From NCBI GenBank assembly GCA_020635205.1, contig JACKAE010000001.1, positions 310,001 to 374,000 of the forward strand: DNA of 64,000 nt, written 5' to 3'. Of this stretch, positions 39,809 through 48,397 are shown one piece after another; positions within the stretch are counted from its first letter, which is position 1; each line of letters starts with the position of its first letter. The notes under the pieces were generated by a model, which saw only the letters and a program-made list of their open reading frames with translations, was not told where the DNA came from and made no database searches. This stretch comes from Ignavibacteria bacterium (GTDB lineage: Bacteria > Bacteroidota > Ignavibacteria > OLB7). Both the position numbers and the translations under genes were made by a program.

Positions 39809-41038
39809 TCAGAATCCTACCAACACTCCCCCCGAAAAGATGTTAAACGAGCCAACCTTAAAATCGGCGAAGAGTTGAACTGGGCCGATCTGATAGTCAG
39901 CACCAACTGTCCACTGTAGATTACTTGCCGACAATTCCACACGGCTCTGCTGCGGTTTTGTGTCACCCGGAAAACCATTCTCAGGATCGGGGACGAATTC
40001 GTCATCATCAATTCTCCCGTCGTTGTTCAAGTCTATCGGCGTTATCAAACCAAGCTGCGCCTGCAACTGACGGGGAAGCGTGTAGATGTAGGTGGCAACA
40101 ATGTTTGAACGCTCCAGACCGAGACCTGAATATAGAGTGAGGTTTCCCAACCGTTTACTGGCGTGCACGTTCGCATTGAACGTCTCCCCTTCCGCCTCAA
40201 GCTCCGCAGCAGTAACGCCAACACTGTTTTTCAATGAAGTCTGCTGGTAGACAAGCTGAAGGGAGAGATCAAATCGACTGGTAAGGTAGTGGGAGAGATT
40301 GTGCTTCAGCCCGACACCCCAAAAGGTAAATGTCCCCACATTAGTATCAAGCTTCACGGGAGGGACATAGCGAAACAGAAGCTCTGTTCCGAAAAGGGAA
40401 CCAACTTCAACTTGCGGCACAATAGCGGCAATCGTTGAAATGTCGGCACCTGTTGGCAAGGCGAGAGCATTCGGAAGACCGTCGAGTATCTGATCGATCA
40501 GATTTGAGTCTAACATTGCAGCCTGCACGTCAGGATCATTCCTCAACTCTCTCCGCAAATACTCCCGATTCAGGTCGAACTCCGCTGCAAGGAATCCGAG
40601 AACTGTTGCTGACTCAGGAGGAACCTGAATAGAGTCGGCCTCGATTCCTCGCTTGAAAATCGTTTTGATCTTGTTAGCAATCCCAATCGAAAGAACGTTG
40701 GCAACCTCGTTCTCCGTTGGCTCGGTCGGGATAGCAGGGTGGTAGGTTAACTGGTCATCTCGCACAAACCCAAACATCCCACGCAGACCAAACCGGACGT
40801 AGAGCGTATCCTGTGCTGGCACGAAAGCTGTGTGGTAAAATCCTGCGTTTGCTGTCGCATTAAATGTTTCTACCATCGGTTGCATAAATGCGGTGCTGTT
40901 CAGATCAAACAGATCTTTGCTGAGAACGCGGACAATGTCTGCGGAGATAAGCCGCGTGTCGAGCTGCGCATAGAGCTGCGGTGAGAAGAACATCAGGAAG
41001 AGAAAAACCGGAATGCTGACCTGACGAATTCGAGACAT
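39809..41038 (-). CDS. Outer-membrane protein, DUF6588-like
   Basis: This 409-residue exported protein has signal peptide VSIPVFLFLMFFSPQLYAQ. The N-terminal mature part (STAFMQPMVETFNATANAGFYHTAFVPAQDTLYVRFGLRGMFGFV) resembles DUF6588 proteins of FCB bacteria, and the C-terminal half is a beta-barrel (FWGVGLKHNLSHYLTSRFDLSLQLVYQQ, LTLYSGLGLERSNIVATYIY, VQLFADFKVGSFNIFSGGVLVGF). An insertion with a possible calcium-binding loop, PIDLNNDGRIDDDEF, lies near residue 340. ATG 41038 is chosen because it starts the signal peptide; the open frame further upstream is not coding-like. The function is unknown. Confidence 0.75.
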   Translation of the reverse strand: MSRIRQVSIPVFLFLMFFSPQLYAQLDTRLISADIVRVLSKDLFDLNSTAFMQPMVETFNATANAGFYHTAFVPAQDTLYVRFGLRGMFGFVRDDQLTYHPAIPTEPTENEVANVLSIGIANKIKTIFKRGIEADSIQVPPESATVLGFLAAEFDLNREYLRRELRNDPDVQAAMLDSNLIDQILDGLPNALALPTGADISTIAAIVPQVEVGSLFGTELLFRYVPPVKLDTNVGTFTFWGVGLKHNLSHYLTSRFDLSLQLVYQQTSLKNSVGVTAAELEAEGETFNANVHASKRLGNLTLYSGLGLERSNIVATYIYTLPRQLQAQLGLITPIDLNNDGRIDDDEFVPDPENGFPGDTKPQQSRVELSASNLQWTVGADYQIGPVQLFADFKVGSFNIFSGGVLVGF

Positions 41039-41257
41039 AGTGATCCCTTTTGATTGGAATGATCGTGCGTAAACTTCTCGAAGGGAACTGTCGGGTAAAC
41101 CGTTCAGATTGGGAGAGGATACACTCTCGTCCAAGGTTCTCTCAATGAGTTGTCCCAAGCTTCTCCGGTTCAGAAAAGAATTCGGCTGCAACTCTCCACT
41201 TTCGTACTTTCTCTCGTTCAGTTGAAGTTGCACCACAAACAGTTGAGGAATAAAATA

Positions 41258-41473
41258 ATGGCGAACCATGTCTATAAGCACATTGAGTTGACTGGATCAT
41301 CTACAACAGGTATTGAAGATGCTATTAGCAATGCCATTGCCCGAGCCGGAAAGAGCGTAAAGAACATGCGCTGGTTTCAGGTAACGGAGACGAGAGGACA
41401 TATTGAGGAAGGAAAGGTTGCCTACTGGCAGGTGACAATTAAAGTTGGGTTTACAATTGAGGATAGCGAGTAA
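41258..41473 (+). CDS. Dodecin
   Basis: This 71-residue protein closely matches dodecin: HVYKHIELTGSSTTGIEDAISNAIARAGKSVKNMRWFQVTETRGHIEEGKVAYWQVTIKVGF. W38 of MRWFQV and the Gln at VAYWQV are the flavin-stacking and contact residues. Dodecins form hollow dodecamers that store or buffer riboflavin, FMN or coenzyme A. ATG 41258 is chosen because GAGGAA lies seven bases upstream. It is divergent from the DUF6588-like gene; the intervening 219 bases hold no clear promoter match. Confidence 0.94.
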   Translation: MANHVYKHIELTGSSTTGIEDAISNAIARAGKSVKNMRWFQVTETRGHIEEGKVAYWQVTIKVGFTIEDSE

Positions 41474-41565
41474 AGGCCGGTCTCGCCCTCAATCGAAGCT
41501 CTCGCCATTGTTGAAGAAGATCAGATATGTTTTCCACATTTCCACTTTCTAACGTTTAACACTAT

Positions 41566-42072
41566 ATGAGTGCAGTTCACTTTCACATTGTTTTTACCCA
41601 CGCTGTCGTCGTAATGACGATTCTTGGCGTTCTCATTCTCGCTTGGTCGTTGCTACGTAAGAACCATGATATACGAACGCTCGGACTCGTGGTAATTCTC
41701 GCCGGAGGCCTTTTCGCCATTCCGGTCTACCTGACGGGTGAACCAGCAGAGGAAGTTGTTGAAGAGGTCGCTGGAGTGACGCACGACGTAATTCACGAAC
41801 ATGAAGAGTCGGCAGAACTGACCTTTATCGGACTGGAAATTTTAGCCGCCGCTGCACTCCTAACCTTGCTGATTACAGCCCGCAGGAAATCGACAGGACA
41901 GGGGGCTGCAATTGCGGTTCTGGTACTGGGAATTATCGTCAGCGTTTTAGTCGCCCGGACTGCAAATCTTGGTGGCCAAGTCAGGCACAGCGAGATTCAA
42001 TCTGGAGCAACGAGCGAGACGGGAAGTGGCGAGCACAGCGAGGAAGAAGAAGACCACGATGATGAACACTGA
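41566..42072 (+). CDS. Four-helix membrane protein with His/acidic tail, DUF2231-like
   Basis: This 168-residue protein has four predicted membrane helices (VHFHIVFTHAVVVMTILGVLILAW, LGLVVILAGGLFAIPVYLTG, LTFIGLEILAAAALLTLLITA, GAAIAVLVLGIIVSVLVARTA). It has conserved-looking histidines at the helix ends (HFH, THDVIHEHEE, QVRHSEI) and a C-terminal acidic-His tail (EEEEDHDDEH). The layout resembles DUF2231-type membrane proteins, some of which bind haem; the assignment is tentative. The gene overlaps the next one by 14 bases, indicating an operon. Confidence 0.72.
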   Translation: MSAVHFHIVFTHAVVVMTILGVLILAWSLLRKNHDIRTLGLVVILAGGLFAIPVYLTGEPAEEVVEEVAGVTHDVIHEHEESAELTFIGLEILAAAALLTLLITARRKSTGQGAAIAVLVLGIIVSVLVARTANLGGQVRHSEIQSGATSETGSGEHSEEEEDHDDEH

Positions 42073-42787
42073 ACTTCGACACTTTAATCGCAGAGACATC
42101 GTGCTGACCAAAGCAGGTGTCTCTGCGATAACCTTACCTCTCCTCCTACTTTTCTTATCTCTTCCTATCTCCCTGCAATCACAGTCAGATTATCCTCTAA
42201 AAGTCGACGCAGGTATTACGTTTTCCCACTTCCAACAACAGGTGAAGGAGGAGATTGGAGGTGCTCGAGGAGAACGGCTTGTCGATGAAACCTCGCTCGG
42301 ACTTGCTCTCTCTGGAAGCTACGCTCTGCTGGGGTGGCTCGACGGCGGCATATTTCTGCGCGGTGACGTTGGCAATAGAACCGCAGCACGATTCAACGGT
42401 TTCGACTCAACAGGACGAACAGTGACAACTGGAGAAGTTGGCGGTTCCTTCTCGGAACTCTGGGCTGGTCCTTTCCTCCGCACCTCTTGGAAGTCACTCT
42501 CTGCAGAACTTGGCTACGCTCTCATCGGAACTCGACACGATGACGGACGCTCTGATCTCCCCTCTACCTCCGGCGACACAACATCTGCATTTACTACAAG
42601 CGCAACTGTTGCTTGGATGATAACACTCGGGGCAGCCGTTCCAATCACCGAGCGACTTCATCTCTCCGTAAAAGCAGAATATCGCGTGCGGTATTACGTG
42701 CAGCGGGGTGGAGAAGACATCCTCACCGGTGTTGAGCACGGCACACAAAGTCTTGCACCGATTATTGGGGTTCGGTATATGTGGTAG
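42059..42787 (+). CDS. Small outer-membrane beta-barrel protein, unknown
   Basis: This 242-residue protein has a signal sequence ITLPLLLLFLSLPISLQSQ and alternating barrel strands (DAGITFSHFQQQVKEE, LGLALSGSYALLGWLDGGIFLRGDVG, LSAELGYALIGTRH, LHLSVKAEYRVRYYVQ, LAPIIGVRYMW). Two adjacent ATGs (42059, 42062) overlap the end of the previous gene. The stop codon and last three residues lie inside the perfect palindrome 42774-42821, so the C-terminus was set or reset by that element. The function cannot be named; co-translation with the His-tailed membrane protein suggests a joint envelope role, possibly in metal handling. Confidence 0.7.
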   Translation: MMNTELRHFNRRDIVLTKAGVSAITLPLLLLFLSLPISLQSQSDYPLKVDAGITFSHFQQQVKEEIGGARGERLVDETSLGLALSGSYALLGWLDGGIFLRGDVGNRTAARFNGFDSTGRTVTTGEVGGSFSELWAGPFLRTSWKSLSAELGYALIGTRHDDGRSDLPSTSGDTTSAFTTSATVAWMITLGAAVPITERLHLSVKAEYRVRYYVQRGGEDILTGVEHGTQSLAPIIGVRYMW

Positions 42788-42821
42788 GGACATGGCGCGC
42801 CATGTCCCTACCACATATACC
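42774..42821. repeat. Perfect 48-bp palindromic element (copy 1)
   Basis: The palindrome is perfect over 48 bases, centred at 42797/42798, with core GTAGGGACATGG/CCATGTCCCTAC. It shares core and outline with 48036-48085. It contains the TAG stop of the preceding gene. Confidence 0.95.
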
Positions 42822-42906
42822 AATTAACAAATCTCCCTAAACCATCTTGCCTCACGTCAATCCAAACCGCCCATTCATTCAATACCATGCAAATTATGAG
42901 GGAATC

Positions 42907-45798
42907 ATGAGAACAATCTTCCACCACATGCTCTTCAGCTTTATTCTCACTCCTCTCTTCTTCTTTCCTCACACCCTTCCCGGACAAATTGTCGACTCGT
43001 TTGCCCTCCCCGGCTACACTGGACTTCCAGTTGGTGGTGCTGGTAACTGGTTCATTCTTCCGTTTGACGTTGACTCGGATAAGGATATAGATTTTTTCTT
43101 AGGACGATCGCACCAGTTCGACCAGATCTACTTGAACGATGGTAGCGGACACTTCCACATTCTTCCAAACAACGCTCCGTGGCAGATTCCTGGGGGAACA
43201 CACGACGCTCTCCTACTTGACCTAAATGGAGATGAGAGGAGCGATCTAATCTTGGCTCGAAGCCCAGCTTCCGGCAGTTCCGACCGACTTGATGGGCACG
43301 ATATGATCCTCCTGCGGAACCCAGATGGTACTTTTCGTGAGGCTCCCGGGAACTTGCCAGATGGTCCCGACATTCCGTTCCCTCTTGTTGGCAAGACAAA
43401 CCCCCAGAACTATAGTGTGGGAATAGCTTCCGGAGATTTTAACGGCGACAACCGACCTGATATAGTAATCGTGAACGGAGGGATGAACTATCTCATTATG
43501 GTTGCTCCACTAAAACCGCTTGATGGCCAGTGGATATTCTTCCCCGATCTTCGCAACGCCCTACTGAAAAACAATCTCTTTCTTGGATCCAATACTGACG
43601 GGAACAACGATGGCGTTAACGACTTCATCGACGCATCGGAATCTTCTGGAATTGGAACGATAAGCGACCTTAGCACAGATGTAGTCGTCGCCGACTTCAA
43701 CAACGATTCACTCGACGATATTTTCATCACCAACTTTGTGAATGCTGGGTTGGCTATCACACATCCCGGCGCCGATAAGTATGTCAGCAAGCTCTACCTG
43801 AACAGTAAGGAAAATCCGGGAACGTTTACGTGGGCACAGGAGAACTTCCCCGCCGAGCTTAGACCGAGCACATCAGCCTCAGCAGGAGACATTGATAGGG
43901 ATGGCGACATCGACCTGTTTATCACAAATGAGAGTCGCTCAGTCGGGAGTCTTCCGGGAGAGCGAAGTAGGTTATACCTCAACGATGGAAGTGGGAAGTT
44001 CCGAGATGCAACGGAGGAGCTTCTTCCCCCCCTCTCTCCAGAGTTCAGCTCTACATATAAGGGAATAATGGTCGATGTAAACAACGATAGCCGCCTCGAC
44101 CTCTTCGGGGCAGGCATTCACAACTTCCTGTTGATTCAACGACCGGACGGAACGTTTGCCGACTCCACATCGTCACTTCCACTTCACGCTGGGTCACGAC
44201 TTCCCTACACCTTTCACTCGTACGGAGCGGCCTTCGCCGACGTTGACGGGAATGGACGCCTTGACATCTTGACAGCCGATACCTACGAGCAGAATCGTCT
44301 TCAGCTTCAGACAGAGAGCGGACTGTTTATCGACTCAACGCAGGTTAACCTCCCTCCAGAGGGAGAGAACACGACTGACGCAGCGATGGGAGATATTGAT
44401 GGAGATGGCGACATAGACGTAATCGCCGCAAACTACAAGGAAGTTCACGGCCCAAGCCTTCACCTGAATATCGGCACAAGCAACCTCGGTTATCCTCTGT
44501 TTGTTGATGCCTCCGACCTGATTCCGAGCGGGCCGAAGTTAGCCCGAGGGGTAGCAGTTGTTGACATCAACGGAGACAAGCGATTAGATATTCTCTTTAC
44601 TGGATATGATGGTGGAAGGATATACTACAATGCCGGCAATGGGAGTGACAAACGTCCCCGCTTTATCGACTCTACTGACCGCTGGTTTCCGAGTCTCCGC
44701 TCAATGGATAGCACAAACAAAGCACTCCTCTTGGATATTGAAGAGGATGGAGATATTGACCTCTTTCTCCCAAACGGACAGGTTGAGAGGGGAAGTGCTT
44801 CCAACAAACTTTACCTCTGGGAAGAGCAATCGCACACCTTTGTTGAGGCTTCCAACTGGCTGCCAGAAAATAGATCGCGAACAATTCAAGCAGATGCCGC
44901 AGATATTAACAACGATGGCTGGCCTGACTTCCTCGCCGTTAACGACGATGGCCCAATGGCACTCTATCTCTCGGACAATCCGATCCCCCCATCGAATGCT
45001 CCATCCTATCGCCGCGTAATTCCGGAAGGCTTTCTCAGCAACAATTCATCTGCCGCAAAATTTGGAGACATCGATGGCGACCAAGACATTGATATTATTG
45101 AGGTAAGTGGTTGTTGCCTTGAGGGACCTGATTCGGCAAAGTATTTCTACGAGAATTTGGGAACAACAACGGATGGCATCCCAGACTTCCGAGCCATCCC
45201 CTATGGTGGGCGCGATTTTCAGAATCAAGATGTTGAGTTGCTCGACTTAAACAACGACGGATTTCTTGAAGTAGTGACGGCTGGCCGAGGCGCGGCTCAC
45301 ATCTACTTCTATGCTCCCGGAAGTGGTCGGCTTGTTGAAGCAGCAGAGGAGTTCTGGCCAATCAACGAAATTGCTGGGGCATCCCTCTCCATCCACAACC
45401 TAACAATCGGTGACGCGAATGGGGATAGTTTGCCAGACATTTACCTTGCTCGAGATAATCAAGACTTACTCTTCTATGGGATAGGCAGCCCAACAACTTC
45501 CGTGGAAGAGTCTGCAAGAAATGTTGGCGAGAAGGTTGTGCACCTCTGGCCAAATCCAGTTACTGAACAAGTCCAAGTGAACTATCAGATTGAGGAGAGA
45601 GCGTTCGTTGAAATCACGTTAGTTGACCTTCGAGGAGCCGTTCGTAGTCAGCTCTCAGCAGAAGTCAAAGAAGTCGGAAGGTACAGAGAGGTATTTCCTA
45701 TTGATAGAATCGATATTCCCGATGGCTTCTACTATCTCTGTCTGAAAACTGAAACCTATACGGTTGCTCTTCCGTTTGTTCTCCATCGAACCGAATGA
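42907..45798 (+). CDS. Secreted FG-GAP/VCBS repeat protein with T9SS sorting domain
   Basis: This 963-residue protein has a signal peptide (MLFSFILTPLFFFPHTLPGQ) and then about 14 FG-GAP/VCBS repeats, each with a calcium-loop motif of the form D-x-[DN]-x-D-x-x-x-D. Examples are DVDSDKDIDFFLGR, DIDRDGDIDLFITN, DIDGDGDIDVIAAN, DINNDGWPDFLAVN and DANGDSLPDIYLAR. Two integrin-like seven-bladed propellers would fit this number. The C-terminal 85 residues (VVHLWPNPVTEQVQVNYQIEE...DGFYYLCLKTE) are a type A sorting domain for the type IX secretion system. Adhesion or surface enzyme scaffolding is likely by family, but no catalytic domain is present. ATG 42907 starts the signal peptide; an upstream TTG frame is not favoured. 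Confidence 0.88.
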   Translation: MRTIFHHMLFSFILTPLFFFPHTLPGQIVDSFALPGYTGLPVGGAGNWFILPFDVDSDKDIDFFLGRSHQFDQIYLNDGSGHFHILPNNAPWQIPGGTHDALLLDLNGDERSDLILARSPASGSSDRLDGHDMILLRNPDGTFREAPGNLPDGPDIPFPLVGKTNPQNYSVGIASGDFNGDNRPDIVIVNGGMNYLIMVAPLKPLDGQWIFFPDLRNALLKNNLFLGSNTDGNNDGVNDFIDASESSGIGTISDLSTDVVVADFNNDSLDDIFITNFVNAGLAITHPGADKYVSKLYLNSKENPGTFTWAQENFPAELRPSTSASAGDIDRDGDIDLFITNESRSVGSLPGERSRLYLNDGSGKFRDATEELLPPLSPEFSSTYKGIMVDVNNDSRLDLFGAGIHNFLLIQRPDGTFADSTSSLPLHAGSRLPYTFHSYGAAFADVDGNGRLDILTADTYEQNRLQLQTESGLFIDSTQVNLPPEGENTTDAAMGDIDGDGDIDVIAANYKEVHGPSLHLNIGTSNLGYPLFVDASDLIPSGPKLARGVAVVDINGDKRLDILFTGYDGGRIYYNAGNGSDKRPRFIDSTDRWFPSLRSMDSTNKALLLDIEEDGDIDLFLPNGQVERGSASNKLYLWEEQSHTFVEASNWLPENRSRTIQADAADINNDGWPDFLAVNDDGPMALYLSDNPIPPSNAPSYRRVIPEGFLSNNSSAAKFGDIDGDQDIDIIEVSGCCLEGPDSAKYFYENLGTTTDGIPDFRAIPYGGRDFQNQDVELLDLNNDGFLEVVTAGRGAAHIYFYAPGSGRLVEAAEEFWPINEIAGASLSIHNLTIGDANGDSLPDIYLARDNQDLLFYGIGSPTTSVEESARNVGEKVVHLWPNPVTEQVQVNYQIEERAFVEITLVDLRGAVRSQLSAEVKEVGRYREVFPIDRIDIPDGFYYLCLKTETYTVALPFVLHRTE

Positions 45799-45821
45799 GG
45801 CGAATAACTGTAGAGGTTGTT

Positions 45822-45851
45822 TTTGGATTGCCTGAACGCCTTGTATCTTCG
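45822..45851 (+). promoter_or_regulatory. Promoter of the small membrane-protein gene
   Basis: TTTG (45822-45825), an 18-base spacer and TATCTTCG (45844-45851), 45 bases before ATG 45896. One mismatch in the -7 element. Confidence 0.5.
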
Positions 45852-45895
45852 CCGAAGATGTTACCGAGAACTGATGCAAACCGAAGCGTACCTCA

Positions 45896-46582
45896 ATGAC
45901 AGGATTAGATATACTTCTCGCACTCTTTGTTCTACTGATTGCTGGCATAAGCCTTATCGTAAAGACCTTCACTCGACGAAAACACCGTCGCCTTCTAAAG
46001 GAGTTTACCCCACTATCAGAGCGTCTACAGTGGAAGATTGAGGAGAGCGAAGTGGAAGGACCGGCAATTCGTCTGCAAGGGGAAACAGCATCTGGAATAG
46101 AGTGGGAAATGATTCTTGCCGGAAGAGATCGCAAGGGGAATCACCTCTCTCGCTGGCACTCTTCCGAGGTTGCTCTCGAAGGTGGAGCCGTTGTTATCGG
46201 CTATGTGCCGCAAGGAGCAATCGTCGAGGATGTGGAAGAAGAGCTAACGCCAGAGGAAATGCGTGCAGAAGTTCTTTGGAGGAAGGTCTACGCAAGGTTT
46301 GGAGAAGATGTACCGGAAGAAGTGACACCATACGAAGTTGGAAGCCTCTCCTTTCGAGAATATTTTTCAACGCTCGCTCTCGCGAGAGATGATATCTCAC
46401 ACCTTCTCGACAGTTCTATCGAAGCTCTTCTGTTGGAGTGGACTCAACGTTATCCAGAGAGTACACCCCCATTGATTCTCTTCACAGGAGAAGGGCTGAC
46501 ACTGGCAACTGAACAACTGGATCGTTTTGATGCAATAGAAGACCTTGTGAAGATTGGCACGATGATGGCGGAGAAGAGATAG
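45896..46582 (+). CDS. Membrane-anchored protein of unknown function
   Basis: This 228-residue protein has one N-terminal membrane segment (LDILLALFVLLIAGISLIV) and a basic stop-transfer (KTFTRRKHRRLLK). About 190 soluble residues, acidic and rich in beta-like segments, follow (IEESEVEGPAIRLQGETASGIEWEMILAGRDRKGNHLSRWHSSEVALEGGAVVIGYV) and end in a helical part. I do not recognise the family. It has its own promoter and is convergent with the dehydrogenase gene. A possible hairpin (GAAGCC 46582-46587 with GGCTTC 46628-46633) follows, but without a T tract. Confidence 0.65.
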   Translation: MTGLDILLALFVLLIAGISLIVKTFTRRKHRRLLKEFTPLSERLQWKIEESEVEGPAIRLQGETASGIEWEMILAGRDRKGNHLSRWHSSEVALEGGAVVIGYVPQGAIVEDVEEELTPEEMRAEVLWRKVYARFGEDVPEEVTPYEVGSLSFREYFSTLALARDDISHLLDSSIEALLLEWTQRYPESTPPLILFTGEGLTLATEQLDRFDAIEDLVKIGTMMAEKR

Positions 46583-46761
46583 AAGCCTCCTGAAGTATCC
46601 TCGTTGGCAGGAGAATAATATTGAGGGGGCTTCCACACAGAGAAAGAAGCTGTGAACGTTGAACGTGAAGTCTTTCTTGCAACTCTTCGACTTTGCAGAC
46701 TCGACAACCTCTACTGATCCCGGCGCAACCTGAAGAGTTGCGGCTACCGCTATTGGGACTA

Positions 46762-48237
46762 CTATCGGCTCCTCCGATACTTCTCTCCATTTGGCTCCCG
46801 CCTAAACCATCCTCCATCAACAAGTTCCCGCCGAAGCCACGCGGCATCGTTGAAGTTGTGGAGTCCGTTCAACGTTCGGTTGACTTCGTTCTCGGAGTAT
46901 TCAACTTCAGGGTCGAAATAGGTTGCAAGGTAGTGAAGGACAAGGTCACGCTTCGAGCGTTTCGACGGCAACGTCTTGAGCAGACCCTCTTCGTTCATAA
47001 ACTTCCCAACTTCACCACTGTATTCGTCGGTTCGGAACCGGATATTCTCTTTGGCAAGCTCTTCAATCATTCGATGATAGAGTCCACCTGTTATCAATTC
47101 ATCCGGTGTACGAAGTCCTGAAAAGGTAATCTCTCCAGCGGCAATCATTCGGGCAAAGATTGCTCCAGTAAAGGCAGTTGTCCGTCCCATTGAGGTAAAT
47201 CCAGTCGCTTCGTCGTATCGGTCAACCATCTCCGTCTTCAACGTTACCGGCTCTCCCCCTCTCATCCCACTTACTTCAACGCGAAAGAGCGTAATGTCTC
47301 GATCCCCTTCTTCCATCGTTACATGTGGTCGAAGGAGTGTATCTACAAGTTCTTTCGGAATCACCGAGCCATTCCCGACTTGCACAGGCTCGGTTCCGAG
47401 AAGACCGAGTTCATTCAGGGCACGAGCTTTTGCAGCATAATTTGGCCAGCGAATGGTACGTTGCATGGCATCTTGAAGCTCCTTCATTTCAGGTTGATCC
47501 AGCAGCCACGGGATAATCCCCTCGTGCCATGCCTCAACTCTTCCAACACCTGCGAACTCAGTTCTACTCTCGCCACTATACCGTGGACGATTTTTTCGTT
47601 CACCACTCTCCAGCGTGAGGGCAGGGATTGAGCGGAGTGGAAGTTGATCCCCACCGAAAACAATTTTGTAGCCGAGAGGACCGGAAGGGATTTCGGGAAT
47701 TCCACCCACCATGATGTCAAAACTCCGCACCTCATCTAACATTCCAGCAAGCCGCCGTGCCTCAATCTCCGTCAATCCCGGCTCAAGTCCGCAGCCTAAA
47801 AGGATCGTGCCCTTAGCTTTCTCGGTCTCCTCTCGAAGCAGTGCCATCTCTTCGTCATCGGGAATTGCAAGGTCGACTAACGGAACACCTGCCTCGATTG
47901 CAGCTCGAACTGCTAAAACAGTTGCACGCCACGGAAGGGCGGTTAACACCACATCAGCATCGCGAAAGAGAGAGACGGTTGCCTCGTGGTCTGAGAGGTC
48001 GTGTTGTCGAGTGTGAAAACGGTCGGTTGGATTATTGGTATGGTGGGTAGGGACATGATGCATCATGTCCCTACCCACCATACCATCGCGCACCCGGCGC
48101 AATTTCTCTTCATCCACATCAACCAACGTCACTCGCCCGACGCTCGGATCGTTCAACGCATTGAAGGCCGCCGCCGGCCCCATCAGGCCAGCACCGACAA
48201 TAAGGATATGAGAATCGGAAGAACCGTTCTGCGGCAT
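46762..48237 (-). CDS. Saccharopine dehydrogenase family protein carrying a palindromic insert
   Basis: This 491-residue NAD(P)-dependent enzyme has the Rossmann start ILIVGAGLMGPAAAFNAL, acidic VTLVDVDEEKLR after strand 2, and the family core LGCGLEPGLTEIEARRLAGML with FDIMVGGIPEIPSGPLGYKIVF. This places it with saccharopine/lysine-6-dehydrogenase-like proteins. The substrate is uncertain; saccharopine or carboxynorspermidine-like imines are possible. Residues 51-68 (DGMVGRDMMHHVPTHHTN) are encoded by the perfect 50-bp palindrome 48036-48085, inserted in frame in the loop after the nucleotide-binding strand. The remaining frame is intact over 490 codons, so the protein is probably made. ATG 48237 is preferred over the upstream start. 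Confidence 0.85.
   Translation of the reverse strand: MPQNGSSDSHILIVGAGLMGPAAAFNALNDPSVGRVTLVDVDEEKLRRVRDGMVGRDMMHHVPTHHTNNPTDRFHTRQHDLSDHEATVSLFRDADVVLTALPWRATVLAVRAAIEAGVPLVDLAIPDDEEMALLREETEKAKGTILLGCGLEPGLTEIEARRLAGMLDEVRSFDIMVGGIPEIPSGPLGYKIVFGGDQLPLRSIPALTLESGERKNRPRYSGESRTEFAGVGRVEAWHEGIIPWLLDQPEMKELQDAMQRTIRWPNYAAKARALNELGLLGTEPVQVGNGSVIPKELVDTLLRPHVTMEEGDRDITLFRVEVSGMRGGEPVTLKTEMVDRYDEATGFTSMGRTTAFTGAIFARMIAAGEITFSGLRTPDELITGGLYHRMIEELAKENIRFRTDEYSGEVGKFMNEEGLLKTLPSKRSKRDLVLHYLATYFDPEVEYSENEVNRTLNGLHNFNDAAWLRRELVDGGWFRREPNGEKYRRSR
48036..48085. repeat. Perfect 50-bp palindromic element inside a coding sequence (copy 2)
   Basis: The two 25-base halves are exact reverse complements, centred at 48060/48061, with core GTAGGGACATGATG/CATCATGTCCCTAC. 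Both this copy and 42774-42821 have GGTAT-GTGG(G)TAGGGACATG-like arms. The element is read in frame by the dehydrogenase gene. Confidence 0.95.
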
Positions 48238-48397
48238 TGAAGTACCTTGATAGTGAATTGCTCGGGTTGTTTTGCACAACTTACTTTACACAACCAGATA
48301 ACGCTCGAATATCAGAATTTTCTATCGGATGACAACGAGCGTTGCAGCGAGCTTCTTTAATTCAGTGTTCAACATAACTGAGAAAGAACTCCTCATC

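Noticed and set aside
46582..46633. Hairpin GAAGCC/GGCTTC between convergent genes
   Set aside because: A possible terminator, but the loop is long and there is no T tract. Kept only as a remark in the adjacent gene entry.
48300..48343. Inverted repeat AACGCTCG/CGAGCGTT after the second TonB-dependent receptor region
   Set aside because: The 28-base loop and lack of a T tract on either strand make it a poor terminator or operator candidate.
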